In this document: piece after piece, positions 8,030 through 15,876 of the stretch
How positions within the stretch are numbered: the stretch's first letter is position 1
Layout: every line of letters starts with the position of its first letter
Assembly: GCF_030285625.1 (NCBI RefSeq)
Contig: NZ_CP127294.1
Location: 2,366,001 to 2,430,000, forward strand
DNA from: Amycolatopsis sp. 2-15
GTDB lineage: Bacteria; Actinomycetota; Actinomycetes; Mycobacteriales; Pseudonocardiaceae
DNA: 64,000 bases
Reading direction: 5' to 3'
Made by a program: the position numbers and the translations under genes
Notes under the pieces: generated by a model
The model's input: only the letters and a program-made list of their open reading frames with translations
Database searches by the model: none
Told to the model about the DNA's origin: nothing

Positions 8030-11000
8030 ATGCGCGTGGCGCTCCTGGGTCCGCTGCGGGCGGCCTGCGAGGACGGCACCCCGGTGGACATCGGCGGTGC
8101 GCGCCTTCGCATGCTCTTGGCGCGGCTCGCGCTCGACGCCGGCCGCCCGGTGCCGGCCGAGGTGCTCATCGACGGCCTGTGGGGCACCGAGCCGCCGGCC
8201 GACGCCGCCAACGCGCTGCAGTCGCTCGTCTCGCGCCTGCGCCGCGCGCTGCGACCGGCCGGGGCCGACCTGGAGTCCGGCGCCGGTGGCTACCGGCTCG
8301 CGCTGCCCGCGGACGCCGTCGATGCGCACCGGTTCGAGCGGCTCGCCGCGGAGGGCCGCCGGGAGCTTTCGGCGGGTCGCGACTCGCGTGCGGCTGAGCT
8401 GCTGCGAACTGCTCTGGACCTCTGGCACGGCGCCGCGCTGGCCGACGTGCTCGACGCGCCGTTCGCCGCGGCGCCCGCGACGCGGCTGGAGGAGCTGCGC
8501 ACGGAGGCCGCCGAGGACCGCTTCGATGCGGAGCTGCGCCTGGGCCGCCACGCCGACGTGCTCGCCGACCTCACCGCGGCCGCCGAGGCCCACCCGTTGC
8601 GCGAGCGGCTCGCCGGCCTGCGCATCCGCGCGCTGTGCTCGGCCGGCCGCCAAGCCGACGCGCTCGCCGCGTACACCACGATCCGCGCGACGCTGGCCGA
8701 CGAGCTGGGTGTGGACCCGTCGGCCGAGCTGCAGGAGATCCACCTGCAGGCTCTGCGCGGTGAGCTCGCGCCCGCCGCGCCGGTCACCGACCGGCTGCCG
8801 GTGCGCCTCACGAGCTTCGTCGGCCGCGGCGACGAGCTGAAGAAGCTGTCCGAACTGCTCGACGGCTCCCGGCTCGTCACACTCGTCGGCCCGGGTGGTG
8901 CGGGCAAGACGCGCCTGGCGACCGAGGCCGCGGCGCGCCACCCCGCGCACGGGCCCGGGCGCGTGTGGTTCGTGCCGCTCGCCGGCGTCCGCGACGCCGA
9001 CGACGTGCTGGGCGCGCTGCTCACCGTGTTGGAGATCCGCGACGTGCGCGCCACCGACACCGACGTGCTGCGCAAGCCGATCGACCTGTTCGAGCACGCC
9101 GCCGAGGCCCTGAGCGGCAGCGAAACCCTGCTGGTGCTGGACAACTGCGAGCACGTGATCGACGTCGCCGCGCAGCTGGCCGACGACCTGCTGCGCCGCG
9201 TGCCGGCGCTGCGCATCCTGGCCACCAGCCGCGAACCGCTCGCCATCACCGGCGAGGCGCTGTGCCTGCTCGGGCCGTTGCCCGTGCCGGCGGAGTCCAC
9301 GCCGCCGGGTGAGGTGGGTGCGCTCGACTCCGCGCGCCTGTTCCTCGACCGCGCCATCGCCGTGCGCCCGGACTTCAGGCTCGACGAGTCCACAGTGGAC
9401 GCCGTCACGCAGATCTGCCGCCGGCTCGACGGCATGCCGCTGGCTCTGGAACTGGCCGCGGCGCGCCTGCGGTCGATGCCCGTCACGAGCATCGCCGAAC
9501 GCCTCGGCGACCGCTTCCGCCTGCTCACCTCCGGCAGCCGCACGGCCCTGCCGCGGCAACGCACGCTGCGCGCCGTCGTCGAGTGGAGCTGGGACCTGCT
9601 CATCGACTCGGAGCTCGCCCTGGCGCGGCGGCTGGCCGTGTTCGCCGCGACGTTCGACGAGGACGCCGTGACCGCCGTCTGCGCGGACGACGATCTTCTG
9701 CTCGCCGAAGACGTGGTGTACGTGCTGGGTTCCCTCGTCGAGAAATCCATTGTGGACACCGTCGGCGAGCGCTACCGCATGCTGGAGACGCTGCGGGTGT
9801 ACGCCAGCGAACGGCTCACCGCGTCGGGGGAGAGCGAGCGGCTGCGCGCCGGCATGGTGCGCTACTTCGTCGACCTCGTCGAACGCACCGAGCCGCTGCT
9901 GCGCACCCGCGATCAGCTCACCGCGATCGAGGTCTTCGAGAACGAGAACGACAACCTCACCGTCGCCCTGCGCTCCGCCATCGAGTCGGAGGACGTCGAT
10001 TCCTCCAGCCGCCTGCTCTACGGCATGTTCTGGTACCTGTCGATCCTGGGCCAGGGCGAACGCGCCGAGCGGTTCATGGGCGACGTGCTGGCCTTCGGCG
10101 ACCGCCTGGCACCCGACGTCGCGGCGGCCCTGCGGCTGAGCCAAATGATGATGCACATCATGACCGGGCCACAGGCGATGGCGGACGCTCCCGACCTGAT
10201 CGAGGAGTGCGTGCGCACCGGCGCCACGAACGGCAACCCGTGGCTCTCGCTCGCACTGCCGATGGTGGCCTTCCTCAGCGGCCACCGCGAACTGGCCCGG
10301 CGCGAAATCAAGCGCGCGATCGGCGTCGGGGACCCCTGGAGCCGGGCCGCGGCGCACTGGGCCGAGAGCTTCGTGCTCGCCGACGAGGGCGACCTGGACG
10401 AGTCGACCCGAGCCCGCGAGGAGGCCCATGCCGGATTCCTCGCGATCGGCGACCGCTGGGGCCTGGCGATGACGTTCAGCTTCCGCGCCATGAGCCTGTC
10501 GCAGCGCGGTGACCACGCCGGGGCGATCGCGGCGTACACCGAAGGACTGCGGCTGGCCCTGGAGCTGCGTTCGCAGGACGACGTCGTCCAGCAGTGGTGG
10601 CGCCTTGCCGTGGAGCGGTCGCGCGGTGGTGACAGCGAAGGCGCCTGGCGGGAGCTGACGGCGGCCGAGCGGTACGCGGAGAACAGTGGCAAGCGAGAGC
10701 TGAGCCTGATCCTCATGTTCGGCCGGCTCGAACTGCTCATCCGCGAGGGTCGGCTGGAGGAGGCCCGCACCGTCGGCGAGACGATCCTGCGCGGACGGGA
10801 CGACTGGCCGTTCCCCGGCAGCTTCGAGGACGAGTGGTTCGGCATGGTCCACGCCAGGATCGCGTTGGCGGATGGAAAACCGGACGAGGCTCTGCCGCAC
10901 GCGGTGGCTGCCGTCCGGTCGGTCAGCCGGCGGATGGACATGCCCGATCTGGCCCAGATCGCCGAGGTAGTCGCGGAGATCCGCTACGCGCAGGGCCGGC

Positions 11001-11200
11001 TCGAGACGGCGGCGCGCGTGCTGGCGCTGAGCGCCTTGATCCGCGGCGAGTTCGACCTCGGCAACCCGGAGGTGCTCGGGCTGATCGACCGGCTGCGGGA
11101 ACGCCTGGGCGCGGACCGGTACGTGAAGCTCGTGGCGGCCACCCGGGCGCTGGACCGGGCCGACGGAATCGCCTGGCTCACCGAGGAAATCGGCGGCTGA
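8030..11200 (+). CDS. SARP/AfsR-type regulator with BTAD, NB-ARC ATPase and TPR region
   Basis: A 1056-residue transcriptional regulator. The first ~90 residues are an OmpR/PhoB-type winged helix (MRVALLGPLRAA...), followed by a bacterial transcriptional activation domain to about residue 245. An NB-ARC-like ATPase follows, with Walker A GPGGAGKTR around 287-295, LLVLDNCEHV as Walker B and the TSREPL sensor. The C-terminal ~400 residues look like helical TPR repeats. Such proteins (AfsR, and LuxR/SARP hybrids) respond to ligands or partners and often activate secondary metabolism. No biosynthetic cluster is adjacent; the convergent neighbour is a DrrAB-type exporter. ATG 8030 gives the standard SARP N-terminus. 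Confidence 0.88.
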   Translation: MRVALLGPLRAACEDGTPVDIGGARLRMLLARLALDAGRPVPAEVLIDGLWGTEPPADAANALQSLVSRLRRALRPAGADLESGAGGYRLALPADAVDAHRFERLAAEGRRELSAGRDSRAAELLRTALDLWHGAALADVLDAPFAAAPATRLEELRTEAAEDRFDAELRLGRHADVLADLTAAAEAHPLRERLAGLRIRALCSAGRQADALAAYTTIRATLADELGVDPSAELQEIHLQALRGELAPAAPVTDRLPVRLTSFVGRGDELKKLSELLDGSRLVTLVGPGGAGKTRLATEAAARHPAHGPGRVWFVPLAGVRDADDVLGALLTVLEIRDVRATDTDVLRKPIDLFEHAAEALSGSETLLVLDNCEHVIDVAAQLADDLLRRVPALRILATSREPLAITGEALCLLGPLPVPAESTPPGEVGALDSARLFLDRAIAVRPDFRLDESTVDAVTQICRRLDGMPLALELAAARLRSMPVTSIAERLGDRFRLLTSGSRTALPRQRTLRAVVEWSWDLLIDSELALARRLAVFAATFDEDAVTAVCADDDLLLAEDVVYVLGSLVEKSIVDTVGERYRMLETLRVYASERLTASGESERLRAGMVRYFVDLVERTEPLLRTRDQLTAIEVFENENDNLTVALRSAIESEDVDSSSRLLYGMFWYLSILGQGERAERFMGDVLAFGDRLAPDVAAALRLSQMMMHIMTGPQAMADAPDLIEECVRTGATNGNPWLSLALPMVAFLSGHRELARREIKRAIGVGDPWSRAAAHWAESFVLADEGDLDESTRAREEAHAGFLAIGDRWGLAMTFSFRAMSLSQRGDHAGAIAAYTEGLRLALELRSQDDVVQQWWRLAVERSRGGDSEGAWRELTAAERYAENSGKRELSLILMFGRLELLIREGRLEEARTVGETILRGRDDWPFPGSFEDEWFGMVHARIALADGKPDEALPHAVAAVRSVSRRMDMPDLAQIAEVVAEIRYAQGRLETAARVLALSALIRGEFDLGNPEVLGLIDRLRERLGADRYVKLVAATRALDRADGIAWLTEEIGG

Positions 11201-11233
11201 CGAGCTCGGTCCCTCCACCACCCCCGCGGTGAA

Positions 11234-11250
11234 GGGGGCCGAGTGCCCCC
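11234..11250. terminator. Hairpin between convergent SARP regulator and ABC permease genes
   Basis: GGGGGC (11234-11239) pairs with GCCCCC (11245-11250), followed on the plus strand by ATTTTCTGTT. It lies 33 bases after the regulator stop and 36 bases from the permease stop, so it may serve both directions. Confidence 0.6.
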
Positions 11251-11285
11251 ATTTTCTGTTGTGGTCCTGTTTTGGACAGCCGGGG

Positions 11286-12083
11286 TCAGACCCGGCGGCG
11301 GTAGGCCCAGGTCGCGAGCGGGAAGAACACCACCACGGCCCCGACCATCCACGCCAGCGCCCCGCCGAGCGGCCCGGCGACCGCGCCGCCGTTCATCAAG
11401 CCCCGCAACGCGTTGGCCATCAGGCTCACGGGACTGATGTCCGCCCGGGACCGCAGCCACCCCGGCATCGTCGCGGTGGACACGAACACGTTGCTGCCGA
11501 AGGTGAGCGGCATGATGAACACGAACATCAGGCCCTGCGCGGCACCCGGCGACTTCATCAGCATCCCGACGAACACCGAGCCCCAGCAGAAACACAGCCC
11601 GAACGCCAGCACCAGCAGGATCGCGGCCAGGAACTGCATCGGCCCCGTCTCGATGCGGTAGCCCATCACCATCGCGACGACCATCAGCACGGCCAGGCAC
11701 ACGACGTAGCGCACGAGGTCCGCCAGCACCGCGCCGACCAACGGCGCCGACCGCGCGATCGGCATGCTGCGGAACCGGTCGAACACGCCCTTGGTGACGT
11801 CGGTGTTCAGCTGCACGCCCACGGTCAGGCTGGCCTGCAGGATGTTCATCACGACCAGGCCGGGCACGAGGCTCTGCAGGTAGTTCGAAATGGACCCGCC
11901 CAGCGCGTTGCCGAACAGGTAGGTGAACATCAGCAGGAAGATGATCGGCATCAGCGTCACATCGGCCAGCTGCTCCGGGTTCTTGCGGATCTTCAGGATT
12001 CCGCGCCAGGCCAGGGAAAGCGCGTGCTGCGTGCCTTTCACCGGGCTGACGCGGCGGGGCGGGTCGAGCGCGAGCGTGGTCAC
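11286..12083 (-). CDS. ABC-2 type permease, DrrB family
   Basis: The 265-residue membrane protein has about six hydrophobic segments and the ABC-2 membrane fold typical of DrrB daunorubicin-type exporters. It forms the channel for the ATPase encoded just upstream. Its GTG start overlaps the ATPase stop by four bases (GTGA at 12080-12083), showing translational coupling. The substrate cannot be read from sequence; this class often exports hydrophobic drugs or lipids. The 3' end converges on the SARP regulator. Confidence 0.88.
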   Translation of the reverse strand: MTTLALDPPRRVSPVKGTQHALSLAWRGILKIRKNPEQLADVTLMPIIFLLMFTYLFGNALGGSISNYLQSLVPGLVVMNILQASLTVGVQLNTDVTKGVFDRFRSMPIARSAPLVGAVLADLVRYVVCLAVLMVVAMVMGYRIETGPMQFLAAILLVLAFGLCFCWGSVFVGMLMKSPGAAQGLMFVFIMPLTFGSNVFVSTATMPGWLRSRADISPVSLMANALRGLMNGGAVAGPLGGALAWMVGAVVVFFPLATWAYRRRV

Positions 12084-13057
12084 GCGAGGCTCCCTTCGAG
12101 CTGGGCGTCCGGAGTGGACGGTTCGGCGGAACGGCCGGTCAGGGCCAGGAACACCTCGTCGAGGCTCGGCAGCCGCAGCGCGAGCTCGTCGGAGGTGATG
12201 CCGGCCTCGTCGAGCTTGCGCACGAGCGTGGACAGCAGCACCGGGTCGGAAACCGGTGCGGTGAGCAGGCCCGTGTCGTTGTCACGCGTCGGCCGGACAC
12301 CGGTGAGCTCGCCCAGGATGCGGGCGACGGCGTCGAGGTCGGCGAGCGACGTCGGGCGCACCTGCAGCGTCTGGCCGCCGACGCGGCGCTTGAGCTCGTC
12401 GGCGCGGCCGTCGGCGACCACGTGGCCGTGGTCGAACACGGTGATCTTGTCGGCGAGCTGGTCGGCTTCCTCCAGGTACTGCGTGGTGAGCAGCACCGTC
12501 GCGCCGTCGGCGACGAGGCCGCGGACCACGGCCCACACCTCGTTGCGGGCGTGCGGGTCGAGCCCGGTGGTGGGCTCGTCGAGGTAGAGCACCTCGGGCC
12601 GCCCGACGAGGCTCGCGGCGAGGTCGATCCGCCGGCGCATGCCGCCGGAGTAGGTGCGGATCGGGCGCTTGGCGGCGTCGGACAGCTCGAAGCGCTCCAG
12701 CAGCTCCTTCGCGCGGGCCTTCGCGTCGGCGCGCGACAGGTCGAGCAGCCGGCCGATCAGCACCAGGTTCTCGATGCCGTTGAGGTCCTCGTCGACCGAC
12801 GCGTACTGGCCCGTGAGCCCGATCAGCGAGCGCACCCGCACCGGGTCCCGCACCACGTCGAAACCCCCGACCGTGGCGTGCCCGGCGTCGGGCTTGATGA
12901 GCGTGGCCAGGATGCGCACCGCCGTGGTCTTGCCCGCGCCGTTGGGCCCGAGCACCCCCACCACCTTGCCGAACGGGACCTCCAGGTCCACCCCGTCCAG
13001 CGCCTTCGTCTCCCCGAACTGCTTGACCAGGCCCTCGGCCTTGATCGCAAACGACAT
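12080..13057 (-). CDS. ABC transporter ATPase, DrrA family
   Basis: A 325-residue ATP-binding subunit with Walker A GPNGAGKT (37-44), signature YSGGM (136-140), Walker B LYLDE (157-161) and a C-terminal DUF4162-like extension (about 230-310) usual in DrrA-type exporters. ATG 13057 is preceded by the near-perfect ribosome site GGAGGAGG. It is the first gene of a two-gene operon with the permease. The upstream region shared with a divergent gene holds three TGTCAG-type motifs that could be an operator; no dedicated repressor gene is adjacent. Confidence 0.92.
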   Translation of the reverse strand: MSFAIKAEGLVKQFGETKALDGVDLEVPFGKVVGVLGPNGAGKTTAVRILATLIKPDAGHATVGGFDVVRDPVRVRSLIGLTGQYASVDEDLNGIENLVLIGRLLDLSRADAKARAKELLERFELSDAAKRPIRTYSGGMRRRIDLAASLVGRPEVLYLDEPTTGLDPHARNEVWAVVRGLVADGATVLLTTQYLEEADQLADKITVFDHGHVVADGRADELKRRVGGQTLQVRPTSLADLDAVARILGELTGVRPTRDNDTGLLTAPVSDPVLLSTLVRKLDEAGITSDELALRLPSLDEVFLALTGRSAEPSTPDAQLEGSLA

Positions 13058-13107
13058 GTGGTCCTCCTCCTGCTGTCGCCCTCCGAGCAACACAGTGGAC
13101 GGGCGGC

Positions 13108-13167
13108 CTGTCAGGGCGCGCACAGCACGCTGACAGCGCCGGTCGCGGACCTGTCCTGCGCTGTCAG
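13108..13167. promoter_or_regulatory. Candidate operator cluster (CTGTCAG motifs)
   Basis: Three 7-base motifs occur in the 182-base divergent region: CTGTCAG at 13108-13114, the inverted CTGACAG at 13130-13136 and CTGTCAG at 13161-13167. The latter two lie within a perfect 10-base inverted repeat (CTGACAGCGC 13130-13139 and GCGCTGTCAG 13158-13167). The arrangement suggests a repressor controlling the ABC exporter and/or the divergent gene. Confidence 0.45.
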
Positions 13168-13239
13168 GAGTTGGGGAGGTGTTGTGGAGGTGCGGTGTCC
13201 GGGGCGCGCCGGCCCGGCCGGAGTCGGCATACTCGGCCC

Positions 13240-14202
13240 ATGGTGATCAACGACCAGGTGCGGGCGCGGCCGCGAAACCGGCTGGTCACGGGCGTTTTGC
13301 TGCTGTTCGGCGTGCCCCTGCTGGCGATCGCGGCCCTGCGCACGATCGGGTACGACGGCGGCTGGTACACGCTCGTGCTGCTCGCGCTCACTCCGTACGC
13401 GGTCGTGTACGGAGCGCTGCTGGGTGGGGTTTCGCTGGTGCTGCGCCGGTGGTGGACCGGCGGAATCGCGCTGGCGCTGGCGATCCTGCTGGGCGTATTC
13501 GTGGCGCCGCGCGTGATGGCCGACGAGCAACCGGCCGTGGCCGGGAAGTCGCTGCGCGTGATGTCGGCGAACCTGTACCTGGGCCGGGCCGACGCCGCCG
13601 CGGTCGTGAAGCTGGTGCGCGACAACCGGGTCGACGTGCTGAACCTCGTGGAGATGACGGCGGCCGAAGTGTCCGCTTTGGACAAGGCGGGGCTGTTCGG
13701 CCTGCTGCCCTACCGGGTGCTGCACGCGGCGCCGGGCGCGGACGGCTCGGGCATCGTGTCGCGCTACCCGCTCACCGAGGAGAACTACACGGGGGACTCC
13801 ACCGCGAAGCAGCCCAGTGCGGAAGCCGACCTCGGCGGCGGCACGGTGGTGGAGCTCGTCGCGGTGCACCCGGAGTCGCCCGACACCGACGTGGATCAGT
13901 GGGAACGCGAGACGAAGGACCTTTCGCGCGCGGCCGGCGAGCACGGCCTGCGGATCCTGGCCGGCGACTTCAACGCGACCCTCGACCACGCCGCCTTGGC
14001 CACCGTGCTGTCGCGCGGCTACCACGACGCCGCCGACGAACGCGGCGACGGCCTGCAGCCCACGTGGCCCGCTGATGCCACGCCGCTCGTTACGCTGGAC
14101 CACGTGCTGGTGGACAAGCGCGCGGCCGTCGAGGACTACCGGGTGTTCGACGTGCCCGGGACCGACCACCGCGCGGTGTATGCGGAGGTGCGGTTGCCGT
14201 GA
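13240..14202 (+). CDS. Membrane-anchored endonuclease/exonuclease/phosphatase-family protein
   Basis: The 320-residue protein has three N-terminal hydrophobic segments (about residues 15-90) followed by an extracellular EEP-fold domain. Recognisable metal-site motifs are SANLY, NLVEMT (glutamate), LAGDFNAT (D, N), LDHVLV and GTDHRAV (D-H pair). Family members cleave phosphodiesters in nucleic acids, phospholipids or sphingomyelin; the real substrate here is unknown. ATG 13240 is taken; GTG 13243 is equally possible. The stop overlaps the GNAT start (GTGA), so the two are translated together. Confidence 0.8.
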   Translation: MVINDQVRARPRNRLVTGVLLLFGVPLLAIAALRTIGYDGGWYTLVLLALTPYAVVYGALLGGVSLVLRRWWTGGIALALAILLGVFVAPRVMADEQPAVAGKSLRVMSANLYLGRADAAAVVKLVRDNRVDVLNLVEMTAAEVSALDKAGLFGLLPYRVLHAAPGADGSGIVSRYPLTEENYTGDSTAKQPSAEADLGGGTVVELVAVHPESPDTDVDQWERETKDLSRAAGEHGLRILAGDFNATLDHAALATVLSRGYHDAADERGDGLQPTWPADATPLVTLDHVLVDKRAAVEDYRVFDVPGTDHRAVYAEVRLP

Positions 14203-14636
14203 CGATCTCGCTGCGTCCGGTCTCGGGTCCGGCCGAATACCCGGAGCTGCTGGCGATCTGGCGCAGCGCGGTCGAGGCCACGCACGATTTCCTGACGCCG
14301 GCGGACGTCGAGTTCTTCGCCGAGCGCGTGCCCGGCTACTTCCCCGGAGCCGAGATCACGGTAGCCACTGTGGACGGTGCCGCCGCGGGGTTCTCCGGTG
14401 TCTCTGACGCCAGCCTCGAAATGCTCTTCGTGCACGCCGGCCACCGTGGGGCCGGAATCGGTTCCGCGCTGGTACGCAAGGCGTTCGCCGAGTTCCCGGC
14501 GCTGACCGTCGACGTCAACGAGCAGAATCCGCAGGCGGTCGGGTTTTACCTGCACCACGGGTTCGTGATCGCCGGCCGCTCGGAGATGGACTCCGAGGGC
14601 CGCCCGTTCCCGTTGCTGCACCTCAGGCGAGCTTGA
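14199..14636 (+). CDS. GNAT-family N-acetyltransferase
   Basis: A 145-residue single-domain acetyltransferase resembling the YjaB/YhbS group. The acetyl-CoA pyrophosphate loop is seen as HRGAGIGSALV, with the following NEQNPQAVGFYLHHGF segment typical of motif B. Acceptor unknown. Its GTG start overlaps the stop of the EEP gene by four bases. Its last 14 bases overlap the convergent Sir2-like gene. Confidence 0.85.
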   Translation: MTISLRPVSGPAEYPELLAIWRSAVEATHDFLTPADVEFFAERVPGYFPGAEITVATVDGAAAGFSGVSDASLEMLFVHAGHRGAGIGSALVRKAFAEFPALTVDVNEQNPQAVGFYLHHGFVIAGRSEMDSEGRPFPLLHLRRA

Positions 14637-15426
14637 CCAACGTCTCCACCGCGCCGGCCGCGATGGACACGCCGCGGCCGTGGCGGATCTGCGGCTCGCG
14701 TGGGTTGATGCGTACGAGCGCGCCCGTCGCGGCGCTGGCCAGCTCGGCGTAGCGGCGGACGGTGGGCACGGCCTGGCCCGCGCCGAGCTCGACCACGGTG
14801 AGGTCGCGCTGTCGGCGGCGCCACGCGGTGAGCTCGTCGAGCTGGGCCTGGCTGCGCGTCGGGACCCACTCGAAGTCGCCGAACATCAGGATGTTGGGCC
14901 GGGCGAGGCCGCCGCAGCGTGGGCAGCTCGGCAACGGCGGGCGGGCGCGCATGGTCGTTTCGTCGAGGTCGACGTGGACGTCGCCGGCCGGCCAGATGTC
15001 GTCCGTGCAGCCGTCGAGGCACTGCAGGTAGTGGATGGACCCGTGGGCCTCGGCGACGTGCGCGAAGCCCGCGACCTGGAACTGGCCGTCCACATTGGAG
15101 GTGAACACGCGGACGCCGCCCGGCTTCTTCTCGCCCCATTCCCGCAGCAGTTCGAAACCCCGGTGCGGCACCGTCTTCCGGTACAGCTCGAGCCGGTGGC
15201 CGTAGAAACCCCAGGCCAGATCGGGGTCGTCGGCGAAGTGGCGTGGGTCGGCCAGCTCCTCGAAGCTGAGGCCGAGCCCGGCGTACGGCGGATACGCGCG
15301 CCAGAAGCCTTCGTCGCCGCGGAAATCGGGCAGGCCGGAGTCGACGCCCATCCCGGCGCCGGCGCACACGAGCAGCGCGCCGGCACCGTGGATCAGTTCG
15401 GCCGCGCGGGCGAGGTCGTCACTCAC
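14623..15426 (-). CDS. Sir2-like NAD-binding protein, atypical active site
   Basis: The 267-residue protein carries the sirtuin NAD loop (CAGAGMGVDSGLPDFRG, 21-37), a general-base H128 in EAHGS and two cysteine pairs for a structural zinc (C136/C140 and C168/C171). However, the usual TQNxD motif reads TSNVD (109-113), so a residue normally contacting NAD is changed, and the zinc pairs are irregular (CxxxC, CxxC). It may be a deacylase with shifted specificity or only an NAD/ADP-ribose binder. GTG 15426 is chosen because it overlaps the mhuD stop by eight bases (translational coupling). Confidence 0.72.
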   Translation of the reverse strand: MSDDLARAAELIHGAGALLVCAGAGMGVDSGLPDFRGDEGFWRAYPPYAGLGLSFEELADPRHFADDPDLAWGFYGHRLELYRKTVPHRGFELLREWGEKKPGGVRVFTSNVDGQFQVAGFAHVAEAHGSIHYLQCLDGCTDDIWPAGDVHVDLDETTMRARPPLPSCPRCGGLARPNILMFGDFEWVPTRSQAQLDELTAWRRRQRDLTVVELGAGQAVPTVRRYAELASAATGALVRINPREPQIRHGRGVSIAAGAVETLVKLA

Positions 15427-15727
15427 CCGGCTTCGAAGCCTGGACGACCTCGAACTCGAGCAGGCTCGCACCCGACGACACCGGCTTCGCGCGCTCGCCC
15501 GCGTGGGCCTCGCGCGCGGGTCCGGCCGCCCACGCCTGGTAGTGCTCCTCCGACTCCCACTTCGTGTAGACGAAGTAGCGTGTCTCGCCGGAAACCGGGC
15601 GGAGGAGCTCGAAGCCGAGGAACCCGGCCTGGCTGTCGACGGCGTGCAGCCGCGCGGCGAACCGCTTCTCCAGCTCGGGGCCGGCGCCTTCGGGGACCTC
15701 GATCGCGTTGATCTTCACCACTGCCAT
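15419..15727 (-). CDS. mhuD: MhuD-type heme-degrading monooxygenase
   Basis: The 102-residue protein aligns along its whole length with M. tuberculosis MhuD (Rv3592), starting M-x-VVKINAIEVP. The heme-site residues known from MhuD are at the same numbers: N7, W66 and H75. MhuD opens the heme ring without releasing CO, yielding mycobilins and iron. As in mycobacteria it lies in the wider clpC-mutY neighbourhood. It is the first gene of a two-gene unit with the Sir2-like gene, which starts inside its last codons. No iron box is obvious in the 149 bases upstream. Confidence 0.9.
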   Translation of the reverse strand: MAVVKINAIEVPEGAGPELEKRFAARLHAVDSQAGFLGFELLRPVSGETRYFVYTKWESEEHYQAWAAGPAREAHAGERAKPVSSGASLLEFEVVQASKPGE

Positions 15728-15804
15728 GGCTCCAGCCTACTTCCGTCTGCCGCGGGAGAAAGTGGTAGCAACTGTCAAATAGTTGTGGCTATCGCACCGG
15801 GGCT

Positions 15805-15833
15805 TTGACCTGGCGGACTACTCGCGGTATCTG
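15805..15833 (+). promoter_or_regulatory. Candidate housekeeping promoter for the AAA+ gene
   Basis: TTGACC at 15805-15810 and TATCTG at 15828-15833 are 17 bases apart, a fair vegetative-sigma match, ending 43 bases before the ATG at 15877. Confidence 0.4.
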
Positions 15834-15876
15834 ACATCGGTGGCCTGACCGGGCGATTCGTGCCACTCTGGAGTGC

